The notes beneath the pieces were generated by a model. It saw nothing but the letters and a program-made list of their open reading frames with translations, was not told the origin of the DNA and did not search any database. A program made the position numbers and the translations under genes. From positions 4,364 through 16,742 of the forward strand of contig JADGEG010000017.1 in the NCBI GenBank assembly GCA_016744485.1: 12,379 nt of DNA. The letters are read 5' to 3'. Origin of the DNA: Arcobacter sp. GTDB lineage: Bacteria > Campylobacterota > Campylobacteria > Campylobacterales > Arcobacteraceae. Shown here piece by piece: positions 1-7,308 of this stretch (within the stretch, counting starts at the first letter, position 1; the number at the start of each line of letters is the position of its first letter).

Positions 1-1
1 A

Positions 2-115
2 CTTTTAACAATTTATGATATGATCAAAGCAATTGATAAATCAATGATAATATCAAATATTACTTTAGAAAAAAAAGCAGGTGGGAAAAGTGGAAATTAT
101 GAGAGGTGTGTGTAA
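2..115 (+). CDS. moaC: MoaC, cyclic pyranopterin monophosphate synthase, C-terminal fragment
   Basis: Only the last 37 codons are in the window; the 5' part lies to the left. The frame reads LLTIYDMIKAIDKSM, then an LEKKAGGKSGNYE segment, and stops at TAA 113-115. The YDMxKA(I/V)DK stretch and the GGKSG tail are the conserved C-terminal signature of MoaC. With MoaA, MoaC converts GTP (via 3',8-cyclo-GTP) to cyclic pyranopterin monophosphate, the first stage of molybdenum cofactor synthesis in the cytoplasm. The Asp and Lys of YDMIKA belong to the known active site. The next gene starts 5 nt after the stop, so it is probably co-transcribed. Two other Moco genes, moaD and moaE, lie about 8.7 kb downstream in a separate cluster. 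The identification rests on a short but distinctive segment. Confidence 0.9.
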   Translation, partial: LLTIYDMIKAIDKSMIISNITLEKKAGGKSGNYERCV

Positions 116-120
116 AAATT

Positions 121-393
121 ATGTATAATATAAGTGATATAAGTAAAGAAAAATTAAATTTAACATATCCTTGTTCTTGGATATATAAACTAATAATCAA
201 TGATAATAAAAAGTTGGATGATAAAATTAATCAAATTATAGGGAATAAAAAATATAAACTTAATTTATCTAAAGTAAGTAAAAAGGGTAATTATAAAAGT
301 TATTCTTTAGAATTAGAAGTAAGCAGCGATAGTGAACGAATAAAACTTTATACTATTTTAAGTAATGAAGTATATATCAAAATGGTACTTTGA
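121..393 (+). CDS. DUF493 / YbeD-like small protein
   Basis: A 90-residue protein without signal peptide or membrane segment. The N-terminal LTYPCSWIYKLI (about residues 14-25) resembles the YPxxWxYK(V/L)I opening of the DUF493 (YbeD/HP0495-like) family, and the length matches that family of about 90 residues. Known structures of the family have a small alpha/beta fold resembling ACT-type regulatory domains; the biochemical role is not established and I do not assign one. I chose ATG 121 because the in-frame GTG at 106 lies inside moaC and would leave no room for a ribosome site. A GAGAGG at 101-106 lies 14 nt before ATG, which is rather far. The gene sits 5 nt after moaC and 12 nt before the M15 peptidase gene, so it is likely part of one operon with them. 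Confidence 0.75.
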   Translation: MYNISDISKEKLNLTYPCSWIYKLIINDNKKLDDKINQIIGNKKYKLNLSKVSKKGNYKSYSLELEVSSDSERIKLYTILSNEVYIKMVL

Positions 394-405
394 AAGAATT
401 TAATT

Positions 406-1203
406 ATGAATAGACGAATATTTTTAAAAAATTTAAGTAAAAGTGTAGTTTTCGTCCCTTTGTTAATAAAAGATTTAAGTGCGAATATTATACAAAACAA
501 TACTCATGAAACTAATAATAGTTTTGATATTGAACCTGATATTTATTTAGATAATAAAGATAAATATGATTTGTTAAGTGTTAGAAATAAATTAAAATTA
601 ATTCAAAGACATGTAGGTTATGGAAACTTTAATTTAATTAGTTTTGATCGTATGATAAAAGTAGCTAAATATTCTTCAAAAATTCAAAGATTTAATAAAA
701 AAGAACTAGAATTCTTAGAATCAATTTTTTATTATAATCCTTCTTCTCATGGGTTTTTTGGGCATAGGATAAGTTCTAATATTACTGATATTATCAAATT
801 AAAAGAAGTTATAAAAATACCTAGAACAGGTCATTATTTATTTAAAGGTCAACCTGAAAAAACATATCATGAAATGAAAAAAGATATTGGAAACACTATA
901 ATACTCACATCAGGGGTGAGATCAATTGTAAAACAAACAAAGCTTTTCATTGATAAGGTTTATAAAACCAAAGGCAACTTATCTGTAGCATCTAGATCTT
1001 TAGCTCCTCCAGCATTTACATATCATAGTATTGGTGATTTTGATGTTGGAAAAAAAGGTTATGGTTATGCAAACTTTACTGAAAGATTTGCCTTAACACA
1101 AGAATTTTTAGAAATGAAAAAATTAAATTATATAGAAATGAGATACACAGTTAATAATAAGGATGGGGTAAGGTATGAACCTTGGCATATTAAAGTTATT
1201 TAG
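406..1203 (+). CDS. M15-family (VanY-like) peptidoglycan peptidase with Tat-type signal
   Basis: A 265-residue predicted exported zinc peptidase acting on peptidoglycan stem peptides. The N-terminus MNRRIFLK followed by a hydrophobic stretch (about residues 13-21) fits a twin-arginine signal (RRxFLK). The catalytic part has M15 hallmarks: SGVRS at 169-173 with Q177 (compare SGYRSxxxQ), YHSIGDFDVG with H207 and D213 as likely zinc ligands, and EPWH at 258-261 with E258 as general base and H261 as third ligand. The spacing between His and Asp is one shorter than the usual HxxxxxxD of VanX/VanY, so the subgroup is not the classic one. Substrate bond (D,D-, L,D- or endopeptidase) cannot be read from the sequence. 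The 3' end overlaps the csd4-like gene by 29 nt, arguing for coupled expression and related function in the periplasm. Confidence 0.8.
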   Translation: MNRRIFLKNLSKSVVFVPLLIKDLSANIIQNNTHETNNSFDIEPDIYLDNKDKYDLLSVRNKLKLIQRHVGYGNFNLISFDRMIKVAKYSSKIQRFNKKELEFLESIFYYNPSSHGFFGHRISSNITDIIKLKEVIKIPRTGHYLFKGQPEKTYHEMKKDIGNTIILTSGVRSIVKQTKLFIDKVYKTKGNLSVASRSLAPPAFTYHSIGDFDVGKKGYGYANFTERFALTQEFLEMKKLNYIEMRYTVNNKDGVRYEPWHIKVI

Positions 1204-2581
1204 ATTATCGTTATTATTTGTATTAATACAGGGTTTAAATGCATCAATACAAAGTTTTGATTTTGATTTAATTAAAAAAGGCAAAACTAGTAAAATTAAT
1301 AATACTTTATTAATAATTGGAGGTATTCAAGGTGATGAACCTGGAGGTTTTACAGCAGCATCATTGGTATCTACTCATTATGAAATAACAAAAGGTTCTG
1401 TTTGGATTGTTCCAAACCTTAACTTTTATTCAATTATTAAAAAATCAAGAGGTCCTTTTGGTGATATGAATAGAAAATTTGCAAAACTAGATAGAAAAGA
1501 TCCTGATTATAATTCAATTCAAAGAATTAAAAATTATATAAAAGCTCCTGAGGTTAAAATAGTCTTAAATTTACATGATGGAAGTGGATTTTATAGAAAA
1601 AAATACATAGATAATATGCATTCTCCTTATAGATGGGGCCAAAGTTCAATTATAGATCAATCAAAACTTAATGTTGATAAATATGGTAATTTATTAGAAA
1701 TATCAAATTTAGTTTGTAGCCATGTTAATAAGTTTTTAATTAGACAAAGAGATAAGTACAGTGTTAAAAATACACATACAAGACATGGTAATGCTGAGAT
1801 GGAAAAAACTTTAACTTATTTTGCAATTAGTAACGGCAAAGCTGCTTTTGGAAATGAAGCAAGTAAAACTTTACCTTTAAATGAAAGAACTTATTATCAT
1901 TTATTGGCACTTGAAAAATATATGAATTTAATGGGAATAGAATATAAAAGAAATTTTAACTTAACGCCAAAAGTTATAAAACACTTGATAACTAATGATA
2001 TTTATATTAGTTTTCATGATGGTAATATAAGGCTTCCTTTGGCTAAAATAAGGAAATTATTAAAATATTTTCCAATAAAAAAAGATGGTACTTTAGAATT
2101 TATACCATCAAATCCATTAATGACTATTATAAAAAATAAGAATGTTTATACTATTCATTATGGAAATAATAAATTAGCAAATCTCTCTCCTGATTATTTA
2201 GATATGTATGAATTTAAACAAAATATTCAAATTAAAGTTGATGGAGTTTATAAAGATGTTGAATTAGGATCTATTATAGATGTTTCTAGGAATTTTATAA
2301 TATCTCCAATAAAAAATTTACGAGTTAATGTTATTGGTTATATAAATAAAAAACAAAAAAATGAATCAGGTTTAAAAATCACAAAAAAAGAAATAATAAA
2401 AAGATATTCTATTGATAAACATGGGAAAATTTTTAGGGTAGAATTTTATAAAAAGAAAAAATTTGTAGGAATGCTTTTAATAAATTTTTCTAGTAAATTA
2501 AAAAGTATAAAAAAACTCTTATTCAATACTCAAGTTAAAAAACTTGTAAAAAAGAATCTTATGCATAAAGACGAAGTTTAA
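1175..2581 (+). CDS. csd4: Csd4/Pgp1-type D,L-carboxypeptidase (M14-like), cell-shape determinant
   Basis: A 468-residue exported carboxypeptidase. In Helicobacter (Csd4) and Campylobacter (Pgp1) this enzyme removes meso-diaminopimelate from muramyl tripeptides, making dipeptides, and is needed for helical shape. Residues 1-23 form a signal peptide ending LNA. The diagnostic GGIQGDEPGG (49-58) supplies Q52 and E55, and NLHDGSG supplies H134, giving the unusual Gln-Glu-His zinc site; E228 in GNEASK matches the catalytic Glu. All four sit six residues after the Helicobacter Csd4 positions I recall (Q46, E49, H128, E222), supporting start ATG 1175. That start lies inside the EPWH codons of the M15 gene, with GGATGGGG (1161-1168) upstream as a weak ribosome site. 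The remaining ~200 residues match the position of the C-terminal beta-rich domains of Csd4. The gene ends in an intrinsic terminator. I use the Helicobacter symbol; Campylobacter calls it pgp1. Confidence 0.92.
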   Translation: MNLGILKLFRLSLLFVLIQGLNASIQSFDFDLIKKGKTSKINNTLLIIGGIQGDEPGGFTAASLVSTHYEITKGSVWIVPNLNFYSIIKKSRGPFGDMNRKFAKLDRKDPDYNSIQRIKNYIKAPEVKIVLNLHDGSGFYRKKYIDNMHSPYRWGQSSIIDQSKLNVDKYGNLLEISNLVCSHVNKFLIRQRDKYSVKNTHTRHGNAEMEKTLTYFAISNGKAAFGNEASKTLPLNERTYYHLLALEKYMNLMGIEYKRNFNLTPKVIKHLITNDIYISFHDGNIRLPLAKIRKLLKYFPIKKDGTLEFIPSNPLMTIIKNKNVYTIHYGNNKLANLSPDYLDMYEFKQNIQIKVDGVYKDVELGSIIDVSRNFIISPIKNLRVNVIGYINKKQKNESGLKITKKEIIKRYSIDKHGKIFRVEFYKKKKFVGMLLINFSSKLKSIKKLLFNTQVKKLVKKNLMHKDEV

Positions 2582-2610
2582 ATTAATATATAATTGAAAC
2601 TTCTTTTTTT
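2573..2610 (+). terminator. Rho-independent terminator after csd4
   Basis: GAAGTTT at 2573-2579 pairs with AAACTTC at 2597-2603. After one A/G mismatch, AATTA (2581-2585) pairs with TAATT (2591-2595) around a 5-nt loop. Seven T residues (2604-2610) follow directly. The outer stem includes the last codons and stop of csd4. The T tract lies on the + strand side only, so the signal fits the end of the moaC-to-csd4 transcript better than the convergent cyclophilin transcript. Confidence 0.8.
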
Positions 2611-2620
2611 AAATTTAAAT

Positions 2621-3121
2621 TTATTCTTTATTTTCCATAATTTTTATTGATATTATAATATCATCTTGGTTTATTTGATCTAATACTTCAAAACTTTTTT
2701 CATCTTCATCTTCAATTGCTCCAAATACAGTATGTCCACCATCTAAATGTGGGCAAGCTATAAAACATATGAAAAATTGAGATCCACCAGTATTTACTCC
2801 TGCATGAGCCATAGATAAACTTCCTTTATTATGTACTTGTTTAGGTGCTGATGTTTCACATTTAATTGACCAAGAAGGACCACCCATACCCGTACCATCA
2901 GGACAACCACCTTGAGCCATAAAATTAGGAATAACTCTATGAAACTTTAAGTTATCATAAAACCTATCATTTGCTAAGCTTGCAAAATTTGCTACAGTAT
3001 TTGGTGTTTCTTTATGGAATAATTTAATCCATATATCACCTTGATTACTTGTTATTTTTGCATATGCAAATTTTTCTAGTTCTTCTTTTGTGTAATCATA
3101 TATTTTTAATTCTTTTGACAT
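2621..3121 (-). CDS. Cyclophilin-type peptidyl-prolyl cis-trans isomerase, cytoplasmic
   Basis: A 166-residue single-domain cyclophilin that catalyses cis-trans isomerisation of X-Pro bonds during protein folding. The core motif FHRVIPNFMAQGGCPDGTG (residues 60-78) carries the catalytic Arg R62 and Q70. GSLSMAHAG (100-108) and GGSQFFI (112-118) form the substrate pocket, and LDGGHTVFG (127-135) closes the fold. The position of the cyclosporin-binding Trp of human CypA is His (H126), as expected for a bacterial, drug-insensitive form. There is no signal peptide, so it should be cytoplasmic. AAGGA (complement of 3127-3131) is a good ribosome site 5 nt before the ATG. It follows the ftsI-type gene by 22 nt on the same strand and probably shares its transcript. 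The family is certain; PpiA or PpiB naming is not, so I give no symbol. Confidence 0.92.
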   Translation of the reverse strand: MSKELKIYDYTKEELEKFAYAKITSNQGDIWIKLFHKETPNTVANFASLANDRFYDNLKFHRVIPNFMAQGGCPDGTGMGGPSWSIKCETSAPKQVHNKGSLSMAHAGVNTGGSQFFICFIACPHLDGGHTVFGAIEDEDEKSFEVLDQINQDDIIISIKIMENKE

Positions 3122-3143
3122 TTATATCCTTCATATAATATGT

Positions 3144-5015
3144 TTATTTTTTGATTATATCTTGTTTTGGTTTTAAATAGTTTAATTTGACCATATTCTT
3201 GACAATTTCTTTAAATACTGGTGCAGCTGAAGATGCAGCATAATGATAATACCAGTGTTTACCAGTTGATATTGGATTTATTACAGTAACTCCAATTGTA
3301 TATTTATTATGTTCATCATTTACAAAACCAAAAAAAGATGAAATATATTTTCTTAAATATATACCTTTTCTTGCGATTTGAGCTGTTCCTGTTTTACCAC
3401 CTATTACTAAACCATTGATGTATGCTGTTCTACCTGTACCTTTATTAACTGTTTTAATTAACATTCTTTTTATTTCTTTTGCAGTTTTTTTAGATATCAC
3501 CCTCTTAGGACTATCTTGTTCAATTTTATGTTGATTATCATCAATTGAAAAATAAGACAAAATTTTAGGTTTTACTGCTAGACCATTATTATCAAAAACA
3601 CTATAAGCTTTTAATAATTGCATAAATGTAGATGTCATACCTTGTCCATAAGATATAGTCGCTTTATATACATTATCTTTTCTTTTTTTTTCTCCAACAG
3701 CTAATTGCCAAATTTTTGGTAGTTGTCCTTTTTTTTCATAAGGTAAATCTATACCTGTTTTTTCTTCAAAACCAAATTTTTTAAAACCAGCATGTAATTC
3801 TGTAGCTTTTAATCTTTGAGCTAATTGTAAAATACCTATATTGCTTGAGTGTATGATGATATCATCTAAACTTAAATAATGTTTTTTGAAAACATGATCA
3901 TCTTTGATATAAAATTTACCAACTTTAATTCTTCCTTTTTTAAATATTTTTTTAGAATTCATTTTTTTTATTTTATTATGTGCAAATACTAATTCATTTT
4001 TTTTAACTCTATTTTTATCTAAAAGTAAAGCCATAGATATAGGTTTTATAACAGATCCTGGTTCAAATTGATATTCAATTGCATTTACACTCAAAGAAGA
4101 TATGTCTTTTTGTTTTATTTTTTGGGGATTAAATCTATTCGAAGAAGCTAGTGATAAAATTTTACCACTTGAACTTTCCATAACAGCAATAATAATTTCA
4201 TCAGCTGAGAATTTTTTTTTATAAACATCTAAAATTATTTCAATATCTTTTTGTAAAGTTAAAGGAATATTTAATATTAAATTTGCTCCATCAATTCTTT
4301 TTTTAATCATTGATTTTTTATCAAAAGATATATAAGATAAAATATCTCTATTTCCACTTAATACTCCATCTTTATTACTATTTAATAAAACATTATATTT
4401 CTTTTCTAAACCTTTTATTCCTTCAACTTTTGTTTTTTCATTACTTGTTTCAAATTTATTTGTGTATCCAATAACAGGAGAGAGTGTATCTTCATAAGAG
4501 TATAATCTTTTTTCACCACTTTCAACGATACTTAAACCTAAAAGAATTTTACCACCTTTAACTTTTCTGTATTTAAATACTCCAAGACGTCTTAGTTTAA
4601 AACTTAATTCTTTTAAATTTTTTGCTGTTCTTTCATCTATATTGTATGTTAATACTAAAGTAGCAGGTTTTAATAGTGATTTGTTTATTTTTTTTCTTAG
4701 TTTTTTTATATTCATATTACTATAAATAGAAAATAGTTTGATAAATAAATCTTTTGTATGTAAATTTAAATGTCTTGTATCAATTACTGCTTTGTATATT
4801 TTTGTAGATCTAGTAATTTGAAAATTATCAGAGCTTATTATATTACCCCTAATAGCTGTTTCTTCAATTTTACTATTTAAAGTAGGCAATCTTCTATAAG
4901 AATTAATAGTGTCAAATATAGAAAACATTAATATTATTAAGCATAAGAGCATTAAAGTAAATATAAAAATTATTTTTTTGATTTTATTGGTATTTTCATT
5001 GTTTTTTGATATCAT
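3144..5015 (-). CDS. ftsI: FtsI/PBP2-class penicillin-binding protein (septal transpeptidase)
   Basis: A 623-residue class B penicillin-binding protein that cross-links peptidoglycan stems by D,D-transpeptidation. One N-terminal membrane anchor lies at about residues 14-35 after a short cytoplasmic tail rich in Lys and Asn. The dimerisation/pedestal region with RGNIIS at 56-61 (compare RGxIxDRNG) follows. The transpeptidase domain has the nucleophile motif SVIK (S321), SSN (390-392) and KTGT (541-544), all intact. The order and length fit FtsI (PBP3) or a PBP2-type paralogue; the divergent neighbour ftsW, its usual polymerase partner, favours FtsI. There is no C-terminal PASTA domain. Start ATG at 5015 has GGA 5 nt upstream. 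The gene contains two A9 runs (complement of 3683-3691 and 4212-4220), which encode Lys-rich segments and fit the base composition. Confidence 0.9.
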   Translation of the reverse strand: MISKNNENTNKIKKIIFIFTLMLLCLIILMFSIFDTINSYRRLPTLNSKIEETAIRGNIISSDNFQITRSTKIYKAVIDTRHLNLHTKDLFIKLFSIYSNMNIKKLRKKINKSLLKPATLVLTYNIDERTAKNLKELSFKLRRLGVFKYRKVKGGKILLGLSIVESGEKRLYSYEDTLSPVIGYTNKFETSNEKTKVEGIKGLEKKYNVLLNSNKDGVLSGNRDILSYISFDKKSMIKKRIDGANLILNIPLTLQKDIEIILDVYKKKFSADEIIIAVMESSSGKILSLASSNRFNPQKIKQKDISSLSVNAIEYQFEPGSVIKPISMALLLDKNRVKKNELVFAHNKIKKMNSKKIFKKGRIKVGKFYIKDDHVFKKHYLSLDDIIIHSSNIGILQLAQRLKATELHAGFKKFGFEEKTGIDLPYEKKGQLPKIWQLAVGEKKRKDNVYKATISYGQGMTSTFMQLLKAYSVFDNNGLAVKPKILSYFSIDDNQHKIEQDSPKRVISKKTAKEIKRMLIKTVNKGTGRTAYINGLVIGGKTGTAQIARKGIYLRKYISSFFGFVNDEHNKYTIGVTVINPISTGKHWYYHYAASSAAPVFKEIVKNMVKLNYLKPKQDIIKK

Positions 5016-5032
5016 TTTTATCCAAAATTTAA

Positions 5033-5041
5033 TATAATAAT
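5033..5041. promoter_or_regulatory. Candidate shared -10 element between ftsI and ftsW
   Basis: The 29-bp divergent gap holds TATAATAAT. On the + strand TATAAT (5033-5038) ends 6 nt before the ftsW ATG. On the - strand the same bases read TATTAT (complement of 5034-5039), about 18 nt before the ftsI ATG, which leaves room for the GGA ribosome site. No -35 box is evident, as is common in Campylobacterota. In DNA this AT-rich a match could be chance; the support is position plus the lack of any other space for promoters outside coding sequence. Confidence 0.5.
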
Positions 5042-5044
5042 CTT

Positions 5045-6280
5045 ATGCATTCTAACAAAAAAAATATTAAAGCACGAAAAGATATTGTTAAAAATACTCA
5101 AAGTGATCATTTGTTATTTATCTTAGTGTCTTTCCTTATCATAATAAGTATAATTTTTTCTTATTCACTTACAATTTATACAGTAGAGTATTATGAAGTA
5201 GGTCAATATTACTTTTTTATAAGGCAGTTTTTAGTAGGTATTGTATCTATATTAATAATGTGGTTTTTTTCAAAAATAAGCCCTGATATTCTTGTAAATA
5301 AAGTTGGAATGACTTTATTTATTTTATTTGCACTCATCATGATAATTATGCCTCTTTTACCTAGTAATATTGTTCCTTCTATTGGAGGAGCTAGTAGGTG
5401 GATTAAACTATATGGATTTTCTTTATCTCCTATTGAATTTTTTAAAATAGGTTTTATTTATTTTTTATCTTGGTCTTTTCATAGAAGAATTATAGATGTT
5501 TCAAAAAAAATTACTTTTAAAAATGAATTTATTTTATTGTTTCCATATTTTTTAACATTTGTTTTTGTTGTTTTTTTTGTGGCTTTTTTACAAAAAGATT
5601 TAGGTCAAATAGTATTATTAGGATTTATATTATTTATCTTATTAATTTTTGCAAATAGAAGTTATAAAATATTTTTATTTTTAGGAATTACAGGAGTAGG
5701 TATATTAGTTAGTCTAATTCTTATTTTTCCTTATAGATTAAAAAGAATTTATTCATGGTGGGCTATGGTACAAGATGATATTTTACAATTTTTACCTTAT
5801 TGGATGGAGCATTATTTAAGAATTGCAGAAATTCCTGCACCTTATCAAGTATCTCACTCATTAAATGCTATACATAATGGTGGTATTTTTGGTAAAGGTA
5901 TAGGTTTAGGAGATATTAAATTAGGTTTTTTAAGTGATGTGCATACAGATTTTATTTTAGCAGGAATTACCGAAGAATTAGGATTATTTGGTTTATTTTT
6001 TATTGTATTTATTATGATTATGATTATTTGGAGAATATTAAAAATTAGTCAAAGAGTTACGAATCAACTTTATCATTTATTTACAGTTGGAATTTCTTTG
6101 ATGATTATGATTGCATTTTTAATAAATGCTTATGGTGTATCAGGAATGATACCTATTAAAGGAATTGCAGTTCCATTACTAAGCTATGGTGGATCTTCTA
6201 TGATATCAATGGCTATTTCTATTGGTTTAGTTTTATCAATTAGTAGAACAATTAAATATAAGAATAAGAAAAAATCATGA
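5045..6280 (+). CDS. ftsW: FtsW, SEDS-family septal peptidoglycan polymerase
   Basis: A 411-residue polytopic inner-membrane glycosyltransferase of the SEDS family that polymerises lipid II during division with the FtsI-type PBP. About ten hydrophobic segments start near residue 22. Family motifs are GASRWIKL (115-122), KDLGQ (184-188), HNGGIFGKGIGLG (277-289), the catalytic-loop HTDF with D302, EELG (310-313) and PLLSYGGSSM (377-386). The stretch SWWAMVQDDILQ...APYQVSHS before the catalytic loop is longer than in E. coli FtsW; from memory this is typical of Campylobacterota. The N-terminal cytoplasmic tail of about 20 residues is basic. ATG 5045 has no visible Shine-Dalgarno and lies directly behind a TATAAT, so translation may be leaderless, or a later non-ATG start may be used. 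The stop overlaps murG by 4 nt (ATGA). RodA is the alternative, but the murG and ftsI neighbours favour FtsW. Confidence 0.9.
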   Translation: MHSNKKNIKARKDIVKNTQSDHLLFILVSFLIIISIIFSYSLTIYTVEYYEVGQYYFFIRQFLVGIVSILIMWFFSKISPDILVNKVGMTLFILFALIMIIMPLLPSNIVPSIGGASRWIKLYGFSLSPIEFFKIGFIYFLSWSFHRRIIDVSKKITFKNEFILLFPYFLTFVFVVFFVAFLQKDLGQIVLLGFILFILLIFANRSYKIFLFLGITGVGILVSLILIFPYRLKRIYSWWAMVQDDILQFLPYWMEHYLRIAEIPAPYQVSHSLNAIHNGGIFGKGIGLGDIKLGFLSDVHTDFILAGITEELGLFGLFFIVFIMIMIIWRILKISQRVTNQLYHLFTVGISLMIMIAFLINAYGVSGMIPIKGIAVPLLSYGGSSMISMAISIGLVLSISRTIKYKNKKKS

Positions 6281-7308
6281 TAAAAGGATCGGTTGTAATA
6301 ACAGGTGGTGGTACTGGAGGACATTTAAATGTTGCAGATTCATTCATAGACTCTTTACATAAAAAAGCTATAAGTGTTATTTTTATAGGTTCTTCTAATG
6401 GTCAAGATCAAGCTTGGTTTAAAAATGATAAACGACTTAAAGAAGCATATTTTTTAGATACTAAAGGAGTATTAAATAAAACTTTTTTTGGAAAAATCAA
6501 ATCATTATTTAATATTTTTTTAGAAATTAAAACATGTCTTAATATATATTCAAAACATAATGTGAAAGCTGTAATATGCGTTGGTGGATATTCTGCAGCA
6601 TCTGGAACTTTTGCTTCTATTTTATCAGCTTCATGTTCATTATATATTCATGAACAAAATTCAAAAATGGGTAAATTAAATAAAATAAGTTCACCATTTG
6701 CTAAAGAAGTATTTTCTTCATATGATTCAAAATCTTTAGTAAAAGACTACCCTGTATCAAAACTATTTTTTGATAATTCACGAATAAGAAAAAAAATAAA
6801 AACAATTATTTTCTTAGGTGGTTCTCAAGGAGCAATGCATATAAATAATTTTGCATTAGAACTTGCTATAAGTTTAAATAATTTGAATATAAATATTATT
6901 CATCAAACAGGTTTATTAGATTTTGAAAGAGTAAAAAAAATATATGATAAATTAAATATTAAAGTAGATATTTTTGCTTTCTCAAATGAAATATATAAAA
7001 AAATGAATAAAGCAGATTTTGCAGTTTCAAGGTCAGGTGCATCAACATTATGGGAACTTTGTGCAAACACTCTACCAGCTCTTTTTATACCTTATCCTTA
7101 TGCCACAAGTGATCATCAATATTATAATGCAAAATTTTTACAAGATCAAGGTTTATGTTATCTTTTAAGGCAAAATGAATTAAATAAAGATTTTTTATTA
7201 AAAATACTTAAAAAAGATAATTTCAAAATTAGTAAAAACTTATTTTCTTGTATAAATACTAATGGTGTTGATTCTATCATAGATATTTTAATTGAAAATC
7301 ATAAGTAG
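6277..7308 (+). CDS. murG: MurG, lipid II-forming N-acetylglucosaminyltransferase
   Basis: A 343-residue GT28-family enzyme. At the inner face of the membrane it adds GlcNAc from UDP-GlcNAc to undecaprenyl-PP-MurNAc-pentapeptide (lipid I), giving lipid II. N-terminal lobe: the glycine loop GGGTGGH (10-16), GGYSA (103-107) and HEQN (125-128). C-terminal lobe: GGSQGA (181-186), SRSGASTLWE (251-260, with E260 placed like the UDP-GlcNAc-contacting Glu) and the SDHQYYNA segment (278-285). All are intact, and the length is slightly below the usual ~355. Start ATG 6277 overlaps the ftsW stop (ATGA), indicating translational coupling; AAAAAATC before it is a poor ribosome site, consistent with coupling. 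The last 21 nt overlap the end of uppP on the opposite strand. Confidence 0.95.
   Translation: MIKGSVVITGGGTGGHLNVADSFIDSLHKKAISVIFIGSSNGQDQAWFKNDKRLKEAYFLDTKGVLNKTFFGKIKSLFNIFLEIKTCLNIYSKHNVKAVICVGGYSAASGTFASILSASCSLYIHEQNSKMGKLNKISSPFAKEVFSSYDSKSLVKDYPVSKLFFDNSRIRKKIKTIIFLGGSQGAMHINNFALELAISLNNLNINIIHQTGLLDFERVKKIYDKLNIKVDIFAFSNEIYKKMNKADFAVSRSGASTLWELCANTLPALFIPYPYATSDHQYYNAKFLQDQGLCYLLRQNELNKDFLLKILKKDNFKISKNLFSCINTNGVDSIIDILIENHK

Noticed and set aside
106..120. Upstream GTG start for the DUF493 protein
   Set aside because: It would overlap moaC with no ribosome site, and the extra residues (MCVKI) add nothing family-like.
2611..2622. Perfect palindrome AAATTTAAATTT
   Set aside because: Pure A/T sequence, likely by chance, and it overlaps the cyclophilin stop codon.
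3683..3691. T9 runs at 3683-3691 and 4212-4220 within ftsI as possible phase-variation tracts
   Set aside because: They encode Lys codons in an expected frame of a probably essential gene, and such short A/T runs are common at this base composition.
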